A program made the position numbers and the translations under genes. A DNA stretch of 23,054 nucleotides from Lachnospiraceae bacterium UBA4317 (GTDB lineage: Bacteria > Bacillota_A > Clostridia > Lachnospirales > Lachnospiraceae): contig DGUF01000208.1 in NCBI GenBank assembly GCA_002394525.1, positions 1 to 23,054 on the forward strand, written 5' to 3'. Below the pieces are notes generated by a model, which saw nothing but the letters and a program-made list of their open reading frames with translations, ran no database searches and had not been told where the DNA came from. Below are positions 14,901 to 21,934 of the stretch, one piece after another (the stretch's first letter is position 1; the number at the start of each line of letters is the position of its first letter).

Positions 14901-15262
14901 GAAAAATCCGCGTGGCCGGGCGTATCGACCAGGGTCCAGATCCTCTCCGTCCCCTCCTCATCCTGCCGGCCAGTCTTTTTCCCTCCGGATGTCCCTGTGC
15001 CTGCCGGTGCGGGGCCGGAAGCCTGCCCGGTCCCGGCCGGGACAGCGGGAAAGGTCGTAAAGGACGCCTGCTTGGAAAAGATCGTGATCCCCCGGTCCCG
15101 CTCCATGACATTGGTGTCCAGAAAGGCATCCCCGTGATCCACCCGCCCCGCGCTGCGGATCGCGCCGGTCCGGTGCAGCAGGGCCTCCGACAGGGTCGTC
15201 TTGCCCGCGTCCACATGGGCCAGCAGGCCCAGGCATAAATATTCTTTCTTATTGATCGGCAT
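11939..15262 (-). CDS. TetM-like ribosomal GTPase fused to a YacP/Rae1-type NYN ribonuclease domain
   Basis: This 1107-residue protein has an EF-G/TetM-type N-terminal part. G motifs are AHVDAGKT (15-22), RGIT (57-60), DTPGHADF (113-120), NKMD (167-170) and GSAL (285-288), followed by translation-factor domains II-V to about residue 760. A charged, low-complexity linker with GDGRKGGS repeats leads to a C-terminal NYN domain (about 964-1107). That domain has LLVDGYNII (Asp969), VILVFDAY (Asp1015), FTKEAETADLYIEK (Glu1041, Asp1044) and VATSDAVEQ (Asp1066), matching the YacP/Rae1 family, whose B. subtilis member is a ribosome-associated A-site mRNA endonuclease. TetM-type GTPases also bind near the A site, so one protein could dock and cut (inferred). 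Gly/Ala-rich insertions interrupt the G domain at about 74-107 and 200-229. GAGGAG lies upstream of the ATG. It is unlikely to be a simple tetracycline-resistance gene. Confidence 0.88.
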   Translation of the reverse strand: MPINKKEYLCLGLLAHVDAGKTTLSEALLHRTGAIRSAGRVDHGDAFLDTNVMERDRGITIFSKQASFTTFPAVPAGTGQASGPAPAGTGTSGGKKTGRQDEEGTERIWTLVDTPGHADFSTEMERVLQVLDYAVLIISAADGVTGQVRVLWRLLDHYGVPAFVFVNKMDQAGADREAVYGQIRQELGTACLDLQEVIGSRGRAHAAGGSGAGAAGKAPAGNPAGKAGEYRSADMTFRGFSPDLQEEIAVCDDSLMERFLEGEEVTLDDARGLVSQRKLFPVCFGSALKEEGVDDLLALLDLLAAEPARPAEFGARVYKITHDAGGARLSWIKITGGVLLPRQQIPESPDEKGLPEKAAQLRFYKGEKYDALQEAPAGIIVAVPGLTATRAGMGLGALAGAEEAGRLLQPVMQSRLILPPDQDLYGAYRKLRSLEEEDPMLRLSYDEEKKEITVQIMGQVQREILQRLIEDRFGMRVAFGEPRIVYRETIAEAAEGVGHFEPLRHYAEVHLLLEPGEPGSGLVFESRCSVNDLALNWQRLILTHLEERRHRGVLTGAEITDMKISILGGRAHAKHTEGGDFRKATYRAVRQGLMMGRSVLLEPDYDFRLELPQENLGRAMADLQQMDASFGQPDFSEKNNTAILRGRVTVAALGNYVEEVAAYTRGAGSLQCSLRGYVPCKNAEAVIAASGYDPELDVRNPSSSVFCSHGVGTIIPWYEVRSFMHVDTGWRFPEEKPAMTEDESLDLAAERARRAAEEREKQRRLLEQGYYEEGSAGGTGSSARDQSAGTAGPAGKASSGPAGKKQDDAFKRRQQAVFAAEKELMQIFERTYGPVKPRAGEGSSLFDSPEPSSAGGSRKKKGPSDPWGLEEIRTAPPGAAGEKTERTPGAFGNTRAPSGDNGDGRKGGSRSGDGRKGGSSGDGRQGGSHSSGGRSAGPDRGQGKAPAGRNGRSGGRDLQTPQDHYLLVDGYNIIFAWDDLRELALRDIKSARDKLMDILSNFAGYRPEKVILVFDAYKVAGGPGEVLRWHNIDVVFTKEAETADLYIEKTAHVLAKKYKVTVATSDAVEQVIIFGAGAYRMSARMLLEEILFTQEELRDRFGIGSDE

Positions 15263-15316
15263 ATCCGTTTTTACTCCTCTGAAAATATACCCGGCATAAA
15301 AGCCGCTTTGAATCCC

Positions 15317-15345
15317 ATTATTTCAGTTTCCGCCTTTATTTGCAA
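15317..15345 (-). promoter_or_regulatory. Promoter of the GTPase-nuclease gene
   Basis: On the minus strand TTGCAA (15345-15340), 17 bp, AATAAT (15322-15317). This places the start about 50 nt before the coding region. The remaining part of the gap, 15346-15416, shows nothing else. Confidence 0.55.
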
Positions 15346-15416
15346 TCCCCCCTGATTTGTGATATGGCGTAAGTAACCCGGCGGCTGAAGTCACGGGTAT
15401 TGCGCGATAAATAATA

Positions 15417-15470
15417 AAAACCCCCTGTGCAGGCGGACCTTCATCAGGTCCCGCGCAGGGGGTTCTTTTT
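15417..15470. terminator. Terminator of the hydrogenase operon
   Basis: CCCCCTGTGC (15421-15430) pairs with GCGCAGGGGG (15453-15462), and GGACCT/AGGTCC pair inside around TCATC. T-runs lie on both sides (TTTTTATTATTT on minus, TTCTTTTTT on plus), so it is bidirectional. On minus it separates the hydrogenase gene from the GTPase-nuclease gene. Confidence 0.85.
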
Positions 15471-15612
15471 TCCGCGGTCTCACCGCCGCGGTCTATATGG
15501 TCTGCTGCGGCTCCGGGACGGGCTCAGCGCAGAGGGCTCCCATGTGATGCACGAGCCTCGCGCGGCTGATCTCCCGGCTGCAGTTCAGCACAGAGGGCTC
15601 TCTGCCTGCTGC
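15471..15612. other. 3' untranslated stretch of the hydrogenase operon
   Basis: No gene is seen. An imperfect direct repeat (AGCGCAGAGGGCTCC near 15529 and AGCACAGAGGGCTCT near 15589) and a CCGCGGTCT repeat (15472 and 15487) suggest another degenerate short tandem repeat at a gene end. Confidence 0.4.
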
Positions 15613-17439
15613 TCACCCGCGGCCGGGCATGTTCCATCCGAAGTGATCGGTGTGGAGGAGGTGCTCGGCGAGCTCGCTGTTGGGGGCGCCCAGGCTCTCC
15701 TCGTAGAGCTTCTGGACGTCGGTATTCTCGTGGCTGTAGCGGACCTTCATATTGCGGTCGATGTTGTAGAGGACCGAGCCGCGGGGCTTCGCGCGCTCTA
15801 CGTCGTCGCCCAGGATGGGCTGGCCGCCGCCGCCGGAGCAGCCGCCGGGGCAGGCCATGACCTCGACGAAGTCGTATTTGACTTCCCCGTTGATGATGGC
15901 GCTGCAGAGGGCGTCCGCGTTGGCCAGGCCGCTGGTGACAGCGACGCGGACCTCGGCGTCGCCGACTTCAAAGACGGATTCGCGCCAGGGCTTGTCCTCC
16001 TGTCCCTTGGCGCGGACGGCGCGGAAGGCGTCGGGAGCGGGATTTTTGCCCGAGAGGACGAAATCCGCCGTGCGCAGGGCGGCCTCCATGACGCCGCCGG
16101 TCGCTCCGAAGATGACGCCTGCGCCGGTGTAGTCGCCCATGACGGGATCGAAGGGGGATTCGTGGACATTTTCAATATGGACGCTCCCCTTGCGCATCAT
16201 GCGGACCACTTCGCGGGTCGTGAGGACATAATCCACGTCGGGATTGCCGTTTTCGTCCCGCATGGTGGGCAGGGCGCACTCCGCCTTTTTGGCGGTGCAG
16301 GGCATGATGGAGACGCTGCAGATCTTTGTCCTGTCCTTGCCGATCCTCTGCGCGAACTGGTTCTTGATGACCGCGCCGAACATCTGCTGGGGGCTCTTGG
16401 CTGTGGACAGCCTGGAGGTCAGCTCGGGGTATCTGGCCTTGAGGAAGCGGACCCAGCCGGGGCAGCAGCTGGTGAACATGGGATACTTGACCATGTCGCC
16501 GGCCTGCAGGCGGTGGAGGAATTCATAGCCCTCCTCCATGATGGTGAGGTCAGCGGAGAAGCTGGTGTCAAAGACATAGTCAAAGCCCAGCTCACGCAGG
16601 GCGCCGGCCATGAGATTGACGGTCGCCTCTTCGGGGGCCAGACCCAGGCTCTCTCCCCAGGCGGTGCGGACAGCGGGCGCGATCTGGACCACGGTGACGA
16701 CCTCGGGGTCGTCGATGGCCCTCTGGACCCGGTCGATATCGCTGCGCTCACGCAGGGCGCCGGTCGGACAGTGGGTGATGCACTGGCCGCAGAGGGTGCA
16801 GTCCACCTCCCGGATCGACTGGTTTCCGGCCACATCGACGCGGGTGCGTCCGCCGGTCGCCATCAGATCCCAGATATGCATGCCCTGGACCTTGTCGCAG
16901 ACCTGGATGCAGCGCATGCACTTGATGCACTTGGTCGCGTCCCGGATCAGGGGGAAATCCTGGTCCCACCAGGCGAGCTTGCCGGAGGGCAGGTCCTCGT
17001 AGAAGGTATTTCCGGTCAGGTCAAAATCGTTGGCCAGCTTCTGGAGCTGGCAGGTTCCGCTGCGGACGCAGCTGGGACATTGTCCGTTGTGCTGGCTCAT
17101 GATCAGGGCCAGATTGGTGCGGCAGGCGCTGCGCACGCGGGAGGAGTTGGTCGTGATCTCCATTCCCTCCGCGACGTGGGTGATGCAGGCGGGCACCAGC
17201 TTGTCCTCGCCCCTGACCTCGACGCTGCAGAGACGGCAGGCGCCGATCTCATTGATCTCCTCCAGATAGCAGAGATGGGGGATCGAGATTCCGGCCTTTT
17301 CCGCGGCCTCCATGATGGTCATGCCCTCCGGGGCGCTGACCGGCAGGCGGTTGATCGTGAAGTTGACGATCTTTTTTCCTTTGGCTTCTGTATTCTGTGT
17401 GCCTCCTGCGGGGAGGAGGTCTTTACCCTGTTTTACCAT
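15613..17439 (-). CDS. hydA: [FeFe] hydrogenase, group A type, catalytic subunit
   Basis: This 608-residue enzyme makes or uses H2. The N-terminal [2Fe-2S] domain has Cys57, 68, 71 and 85; the His-ligated [4Fe-4S] site is His117, Cys121, 124 and 130; two ferredoxin-like clusters are Cys171/174/177/181 and Cys214/217/220/224. The H-cluster motifs are complete: TSCCPGW (323-329), MPCTAKKAE (379-387) and MACPGGCSGGGGQP (528-541), followed by the small-subunit region. Its ATG overlaps the end of the preceding flavoprotein gene by 7 bases (GGATGGTAA), a sign of translational coupling, and GGAGGGAGGAA precedes it. With a GltD-like partner and no NuoE or full NuoF gene here, it resembles the group A2 hydrogenases, so electrons probably come from or go to NAD(P)H through that partner (inferred). 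Confidence 0.95.
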   Translation of the reverse strand: MVKQGKDLLPAGGTQNTEAKGKKIVNFTINRLPVSAPEGMTIMEAAEKAGISIPHLCYLEEINEIGACRLCSVEVRGEDKLVPACITHVAEGMEITTNSSRVRSACRTNLALIMSQHNGQCPSCVRSGTCQLQKLANDFDLTGNTFYEDLPSGKLAWWDQDFPLIRDATKCIKCMRCIQVCDKVQGMHIWDLMATGGRTRVDVAGNQSIREVDCTLCGQCITHCPTGALRERSDIDRVQRAIDDPEVVTVVQIAPAVRTAWGESLGLAPEEATVNLMAGALRELGFDYVFDTSFSADLTIMEEGYEFLHRLQAGDMVKYPMFTSCCPGWVRFLKARYPELTSRLSTAKSPQQMFGAVIKNQFAQRIGKDRTKICSVSIMPCTAKKAECALPTMRDENGNPDVDYVLTTREVVRMMRKGSVHIENVHESPFDPVMGDYTGAGVIFGATGGVMEAALRTADFVLSGKNPAPDAFRAVRAKGQEDKPWRESVFEVGDAEVRVAVTSGLANADALCSAIINGEVKYDFVEVMACPGGCSGGGGQPILGDDVERAKPRGSVLYNIDRNMKVRYSHENTDVQKLYEESLGAPNSELAEHLLHTDHFGWNMPGRG

Positions 17440-19271
17440 CCTGTATTCCTCCCTCCTCTGAACATACCGTAGCCGAAATGATCACAGCGCAGGCAGCGGC
17501 TGCATTCCTGCATGGCTTCCTCGTGGGTCATGCCGCCGGAGACAAGGCTGAAATCTCCGCTGATCTCTTCCATCCCGCGGGCGCCGGGATTGACGCGGCC
17601 GCAGGCGGGCGCATAGGTCATGAAGGGCTCCGGTACTTCGATATCCGTGCGGATCTCGTGCCGGTATCCCAGGAAGGCATCAATATTGTCAGCAGCCACC
17701 TTGCCCGCCGCCACGGCCATGATGACCGTCGCGGGTCCGGAGACGGCATCGCCGCCCGCAAACACATTGCCGCTGTCCGGGACATAGCCGGACAGGTCTG
17801 TCGCGATCCTTCCGCGGTTGACCCGCATTCCGCTCTCGACCAGGTGCTTGGTCTGGATGGCCTGGCCGATGGCGACGATGACATAATCGCAGTCAAAGCG
17901 GACCGGCTCCGCCTCTTCCGCCTTGCGGACAGAGGGACGGCCGTCGCTGCCGACCTTGCTGATGATCTGGGGCTGGGCGTAGAAGGCAGTCACAGCGCCT
18001 TCTTCATCGAGTTCAATGTGGTCGGGAGCCATCAGGGGACGCATCTCGACACCCTCGGCCTGGGCCTCCATGATCTCCTCCTCCAGGGCCGTCATGTCCA
18101 TGATCCTGCGGCGGTACACACAGGTGACCCTGGAGGCGCCCAGGCGCAGGCTGGTCCGGCAGGCATCCATGGCAACATTGCCTCCGCCGACGACACAGAC
18201 GCGCTTGCCCGTCAGGTCGGGCGCCTTGCCCTTGCCCACCTCGCGGAGCATGCCGACCGCGCTGACCACGTTTTTGCCGTCTTCGCCGGGGATGCCGACC
18301 TTGCGGTCGTCATGGGCGCCGATGGAGAGATAGACGGCATCATATTCGGTCTTGAGCTTGTCGACCGTGGTGTCGGTTCCGACATCGATCCTGGTCTTCG
18401 CCTCGACACCTGCGTCCAGGATATACTGGATATCCTTTTCCAGGATTTCCTCCGGCAGCCTGTAGTCCGGGATCCCGTAGCGCAGCATGCCGCCGAGCCT
18501 TCTGCGGGCCTCGTAGACAGTGACCTTATGACCCATCAGAGTCAGGAAATAAGCGGCTGTCAGGCCGGCGGGGCCTCCGCCGACGACCGCGACTCTCTTC
18601 CCGGTAGGCTCCGCGCACTCGGGCAGAGGGATCTGTCCGGCGTTGTCCACCGCATAGCGCTTGATCCCGCAGATATTGACCGCGTCGTCCACGATCAGAC
18701 GTCTGCAGCGCTCCTCGCAGGGATGCTCACAGACATAACCGCATACGGACGGGAAGGGATTGTCCTTGCGGATCAGGCGGACCGCGTCCTCATAGCGGCC
18801 GGCCTTGACCAGGGCTATATAGCCGGGCACATCCACATGGGCGGGACATACCGCCGTGCAGGGGATGGACAGCTCCAGGCCGTAGTTGCAGCGGCCGCTG
18901 GTGACGTGGGCCATATAGTCATCCCGGAAACCGCGCACGCCGCGGAGCACCATCTGGGCCGCCTCGGTCCCGATCGCGCAGTCGGCCGTATCCACGATGA
19001 CCTGGGCCGTCTTTTCAATATGACGAATGGTCTCCTCATCCGCGGTGCCGTCCAGAACTGATTCAAGCATCTTTGTCAGCTGCTGAAGGCCGATCCTGCA
19101 GGGCACGCACTTGCCGCAGGTCTGGGCATGGCAGGTCCTGAGGAAGTTCAGGGCCATATCCACCGGACAGAGTCCCATCGGACTTGCGCCGATCCTGCGC
19201 CGGATATCCGCGTAGAGGCCTTCCAGCACCTTCTGCCCCTGAACAGGGGCTTCCATTTTCAGTCGATTCAC
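17433..19271 (-). CDS. NuoF-type 4Fe-4S domain fused to GltD/NfnB-like NAD(P)H flavoprotein, hydrogenase partner
   Basis: This 612-residue protein starts with the C-terminal iron-sulfur domain of NuoF (TCGKCVPCRIG, Cys52/55/58, and Cys98) but lacks the NuoF FMN/NADH domain. A GltD-type part follows: a [4Fe-4S] region with Cys138, 142, 177, 181, 185 and 189, the FAD-binding VAVVGGGPAG (228-236), a second dinucleotide fold with CVVGGGNVAMDACR, and the closing GGDAVSGPATVIMAVAAGK. A C-terminal extension adds CSRCLRC (590-596) and ends GYGMFRGGRNTGW. It is likely the NAD(P)H-oxidising or -reducing module for the [FeFe] hydrogenase encoded next, with which it overlaps by 7 bases. The start is GTG (19271-19269), with AAAGGAGG seven bases upstream; the first ATG is too far from that site. 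Bifurcation is possible but unproven. Confidence 0.9.
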   Translation of the reverse strand: MNRLKMEAPVQGQKVLEGLYADIRRRIGASPMGLCPVDMALNFLRTCHAQTCGKCVPCRIGLQQLTKMLESVLDGTADEETIRHIEKTAQVIVDTADCAIGTEAAQMVLRGVRGFRDDYMAHVTSGRCNYGLELSIPCTAVCPAHVDVPGYIALVKAGRYEDAVRLIRKDNPFPSVCGYVCEHPCEERCRRLIVDDAVNICGIKRYAVDNAGQIPLPECAEPTGKRVAVVGGGPAGLTAAYFLTLMGHKVTVYEARRRLGGMLRYGIPDYRLPEEILEKDIQYILDAGVEAKTRIDVGTDTTVDKLKTEYDAVYLSIGAHDDRKVGIPGEDGKNVVSAVGMLREVGKGKAPDLTGKRVCVVGGGNVAMDACRTSLRLGASRVTCVYRRRIMDMTALEEEIMEAQAEGVEMRPLMAPDHIELDEEGAVTAFYAQPQIISKVGSDGRPSVRKAEEAEPVRFDCDYVIVAIGQAIQTKHLVESGMRVNRGRIATDLSGYVPDSGNVFAGGDAVSGPATVIMAVAAGKVAADNIDAFLGYRHEIRTDIEVPEPFMTYAPACGRVNPGARGMEEISGDFSLVSGGMTHEEAMQECSRCLRCDHFGYGMFRGGRNTGW

Positions 19272-19591
19272 ACACTGACCTCCTTTCTTTTCATTGCTGC
19301 TCCTTGACGATCACTTTCCTATCCTGACGCGGGATCCTTACATCTTTTTCCAGACAAAACCGGCATCTGACACGGCAGAAAACCACCTGCGGACAATTGC
19401 GGATTTTGCAGGGCCAGTTTATGAAAAGCCCCGGGCAGGATCTTCATTAAATACTTTTACTAAATATTATACTATTCTTTTTGTCTGAGAAATATTGTTT
19501 TATCTAAAAGATTTATAGTTTTTAGCTATATATATGGTTTTTACAGGCCACATTTCTATGCAGAATGACCACTCAGCCACCCCTCCAGAAA
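19272..19591. other. Divergent intergenic region, leader and promoter of the hydrogenase operon
   Basis: No gene is seen. On the minus strand a perfect TATAAT lies at 19471-19466 with no good -35, giving a leader of roughly 190 nt for the hydrogenase operon. The stretch 19440-19560 is strongly AT-rich compared with its neighbours. I looked for a Rex box (TTGTTAA-N4-TTAACAA) and found only TTGTTTTATCTAAAA near 19496, too poor to call. Confidence 0.45.
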
Positions 19592-19658
19592 GATAGTCAA
19601 AAACTATCAATCACAATGAAATAATGAATTAGTCATTGTTATTTCTTTGTCGTATAAT
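19592..19658 (+). promoter_or_regulatory. Promoter and candidate operators of the ene-reductase gene
   Basis: A perfect TATAAT sits at 19653-19658 without a consensus -35. CAATGA (19614-19619) and TCATTG (19633-19638) form an inverted repeat with a 13-bp spacer, the right arm overlapping the -35 position. A second dyad, GATAGT/ACTATC (19592-19597, 19603-19608), lies just upstream, and TGATAG recurs at 19662-19667. This arrangement suggests an activator- or repressor-controlled promoter. Confidence 0.5.
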
Positions 19659-19708
19659 TTTTGATAGATAACAATCTGAACATACCATTCTGATCGGAGG
19701 TGTTGGTA

Positions 19709-21724
19709 ATGCAAAACAATTTCAAACATCTGTTCAGCCCCATCACCATCAACGGCCTGACACTGCCCAACCGCGTCGTGATGATGCCCATGGGAAGCGA
19801 CCTGGCAGGACACACTGGTGAATTGACAGACGAACACATCAAATACTATGAGAAGCGCGCCCGCGGCGGCACCGGTCTGATCCTTGTCGAGAACGTCTGT
19901 GTCAAGTATCCCGAGGGATCCAACGGCACGACTCAGCTTCGCATTGATCAGGACTGCTACATTCCCCGCCTGCTCAATCTGACAGAGGCTGTCCACAAGC
20001 ACGGCTCCATGATCGGCGTACAGATCAACCATGCCGGCGCTTCCGCCATGAGCTCCAGGATCGGCATGCAGCCCGTCTCGGCCTCCACTCTTCCCTCCAA
20101 GCCGGGCGGAGAGATTCCGCGCCCTCTGTCCAGAGAAGAGCTGGAGAGCATCGCAAAGGATTACGGCAAGGCTGCAAAGAGAGCCCAGATCGCAGGATTT
20201 GACGTGGTCGAGATCCACGCAGGTCACTCCTACCTGATCAGCCAGTTCCTCTCTCCCTCCATGAACGACCGCACAGACGAGTTCGGCGGCTCTGCTGAGA
20301 ACCGCGCCCGCTTCTGTCGTATGGTCATCGATGAAGTCCGCAAGGCTGTCGGCCCCAGAATGGTCATCTCCCTGCGTCTGTCCGTCGATGAATTCGTCGA
20401 TCCCGGCAACCATGTCGAGGATACTCTGGAGTACCTTGAGTACCTCAACGACGGCGTTGATATGTTTGACACTTCCTCCGCCCTCAATCCTACGATCCAG
20501 TACCAGATCGATGCCAACTGGCTGGAGGACGGCTGGAGAGCCTATATGGCCAAGGCCGTACAGGACAAGTTCCACAAGCCCTGCGTCGCGATCGGCAACA
20601 TCCGTGATCCCAAAGTCGCAGAGAAGATCGTCGCTGAAGGCACTGCCGACCTCATCGGCATCGGCCGCGGCCTGATCGCTGATCCCGACTGGTGCAACAA
20701 GGCCAAATACGGCGATGTCAACACCATCCGCAAGTGCATCTCCTGCAACATCGGCTGCGTCGGCAACCGCATCGGCGGCAACCGCCCGCTCCGCTGCACC
20801 GTCAACCCTGATATCATCGACGGTGAGGAGTACAAGAAGAATCCCGTCAAGAAGCCCTGCAATGTCGTCGTTGTCGGCGCCGGCACCGCGGGCCTCGAGG
20901 CCGCATGCACTGCCGCAGAGGTCGGCTGCAATGTCACTCTGATCGAGAAGAAGGAATATCTGGGCGGCCTGTCCGCAGAGATCTCCAAGATCCCGGACAA
21001 GAAGAGACTGGGCGACCTTCCCAAATACCTCATCTACCGCGCCGAGCATCTTGACAATCTCAAGATCATGAAGGGCACAGAGGCGACCGCTGACCTGGTC
21101 AGGTCCCTGGATCCCGACCTCATCGTCAACAGCACCGGTTCCGTCGCTCTCCTGCCTCCGATCAAGGGCCTGCACGACTGCCTGGGCAGCGAGGAAGCAG
21201 ATGTCTACACCGTCTTCGATGTGATCGAAAACGTTGAGAAAGGCACCTATCCCGACCGCTTCGACGGCAAGAAGGTCATCGTCATCGGCGGCGGCGCCGT
21301 CGGTCTCGACGTCGTGGAATTCTTTGCTCCCAAGGGCGCGGACGTCTCCATCATCGAGATGATGCCCATCATCGGCAACGGCCTCGACGCCTCCTCCAAG
21401 GCCAGCACCGGCGCCTGCATGGAGAAATACAATGTGCAGCAGCTGGTCAACACCGCCCTGCAGGAAGTCCGTCCTCACTCCTTCGTCGTCAAGACCCCTC
21501 AGGGCCAGATCGAGGAGATGCCCTTCGACTACGGCTTCATCTGCCTGGGCATGAAGGCCAATGCCCCCGTGCTCGCAGACCTGACCGCGCTCGCAGAGGA
21601 AAGCAACAAGGCTGAGCTGATCAACATCGGCGACTCCGTCCGCGCAAGAAGGATCATCGACGGCACATGGGCCGGCAGACACCAGGTTCTGGCCACCCTC
21701 GAGAGAATGGGCTTCATGGACTAA
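19709..21724 (+). CDS. FadH/BaiCD-family NAD(P)H:flavin ene-reductase (FMN, 4Fe-4S, FAD)
   Basis: This 671-residue protein is an old-yellow-enzyme family reductase. The TIM barrel (about 1-330) begins LFSPITINGLTLPNRVVMMP and contains VQINHAGA, the active-site region EIHAGHSYLISQFLSPSMN and EFGGSAENRARF. A [4Fe-4S] site is Cys343, 346, 350 and 363. The second half holds FAD-binding VVVVGAGTAGLEAA (about 385-398) and NAD(P)-binding VIVIGGGAVGLDVVEFF (about 523-539). Relatives reduce activated C=C bonds: 2,4-dienoyl-CoA reductase, enoate reductase, and bile-acid enzymes BaiCD and BaiH. No other fat- or bile-acid genes are near, so the substrate is open. ATG 19709 is used since GGAGG lies eight bases upstream. 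Arginine codons are mostly CGC, AGA and CGT and I saw no CGG, unlike the neighbours, suggesting high expression. Confidence 0.9.
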   Translation: MQNNFKHLFSPITINGLTLPNRVVMMPMGSDLAGHTGELTDEHIKYYEKRARGGTGLILVENVCVKYPEGSNGTTQLRIDQDCYIPRLLNLTEAVHKHGSMIGVQINHAGASAMSSRIGMQPVSASTLPSKPGGEIPRPLSREELESIAKDYGKAAKRAQIAGFDVVEIHAGHSYLISQFLSPSMNDRTDEFGGSAENRARFCRMVIDEVRKAVGPRMVISLRLSVDEFVDPGNHVEDTLEYLEYLNDGVDMFDTSSALNPTIQYQIDANWLEDGWRAYMAKAVQDKFHKPCVAIGNIRDPKVAEKIVAEGTADLIGIGRGLIADPDWCNKAKYGDVNTIRKCISCNIGCVGNRIGGNRPLRCTVNPDIIDGEEYKKNPVKKPCNVVVVGAGTAGLEAACTAAEVGCNVTLIEKKEYLGGLSAEISKIPDKKRLGDLPKYLIYRAEHLDNLKIMKGTEATADLVRSLDPDLIVNSTGSVALLPPIKGLHDCLGSEEADVYTVFDVIENVEKGTYPDRFDGKKVIVIGGGAVGLDVVEFFAPKGADVSIIEMMPIIGNGLDASSKASTGACMEKYNVQQLVNTALQEVRPHSFVVKTPQGQIEEMPFDYGFICLGMKANAPVLADLTALAEESNKAELINIGDSVRARRIIDGTWAGRHQVLATLERMGFMD

Positions 21725-21829
21725 AGATTCAAAGATCCGGACCTTCGTCCCAGGATGTCTTCGCCCGGGATCCGCGGCAGGCCTCAATATTCTGAAGGGA
21801 ACTGCCAGATCATGGTGCCAGGAATCTTG

Positions 21830-21844
21830 GCGGTTACAGTTCAG
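21830..21844 (+). repeat. Short remnant of the MITE terminal repeat
   Basis: GCGGTTACAGTTCAG is identical to 11845-11859, including the GCG before the terminal GTTACAGTTCA. Nothing further matches. A small dyad TTCAGA/TCTGAA follows at 21861-21876. Confidence 0.45.
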
Positions 21845-21898
21845 GAAACCATTCTGCTTTTTCAGATTACTCTGAATGTATAAATGTGATAAAATATA

Positions 21899-21934
21899 CC
21901 GGATGGACAGATCTCATCTGCTCCATCCGGTTTT
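21899..21934. terminator. Terminator downstream of the ene-reductase gene
   Basis: CCGGATGGA (21899-21907) pairs with TCCATCCGG (21922-21930), with CAGAT/ATCTG inside and one bulged C, followed by TTTT. The MITE-like element begins immediately after the T-run, so the insertion used the end of this terminator as its target. Confidence 0.8.

Noticed and set aside
11939..15262. Ordinary tet(M)-class tetracycline resistance gene
   Set aside because: The extra nuclease domain, insertions and housekeeping-like context make a dedicated resistance role unlikely; no transposon genes surround it.
15427..19061. Long open frames on the plus strand opposite the hydrogenase genes
   Set aside because: They are antisense reflections of GC-rich codon usage; the minus-strand genes carry complete cofactor motifs and ribosome binding sites.
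19272..19600. Rex operator controlling the hydrogenase operon
   Set aside because: No acceptable match to the Rex palindrome was found near the promoter.
19709..21724. Bile-acid 7-dehydroxylation operon
   Set aside because: The protein belongs to the superfamily that includes BaiCD and BaiH, but no other bai-like gene is next to it and the gene is monocistronic.
19607..21787. 726-codon open frame antisense to the ene-reductase
   Set aside because: Its composition (Asp, Gly, Val, His rich) is typical of a shadow frame; the plus-strand gene has all family motifs.
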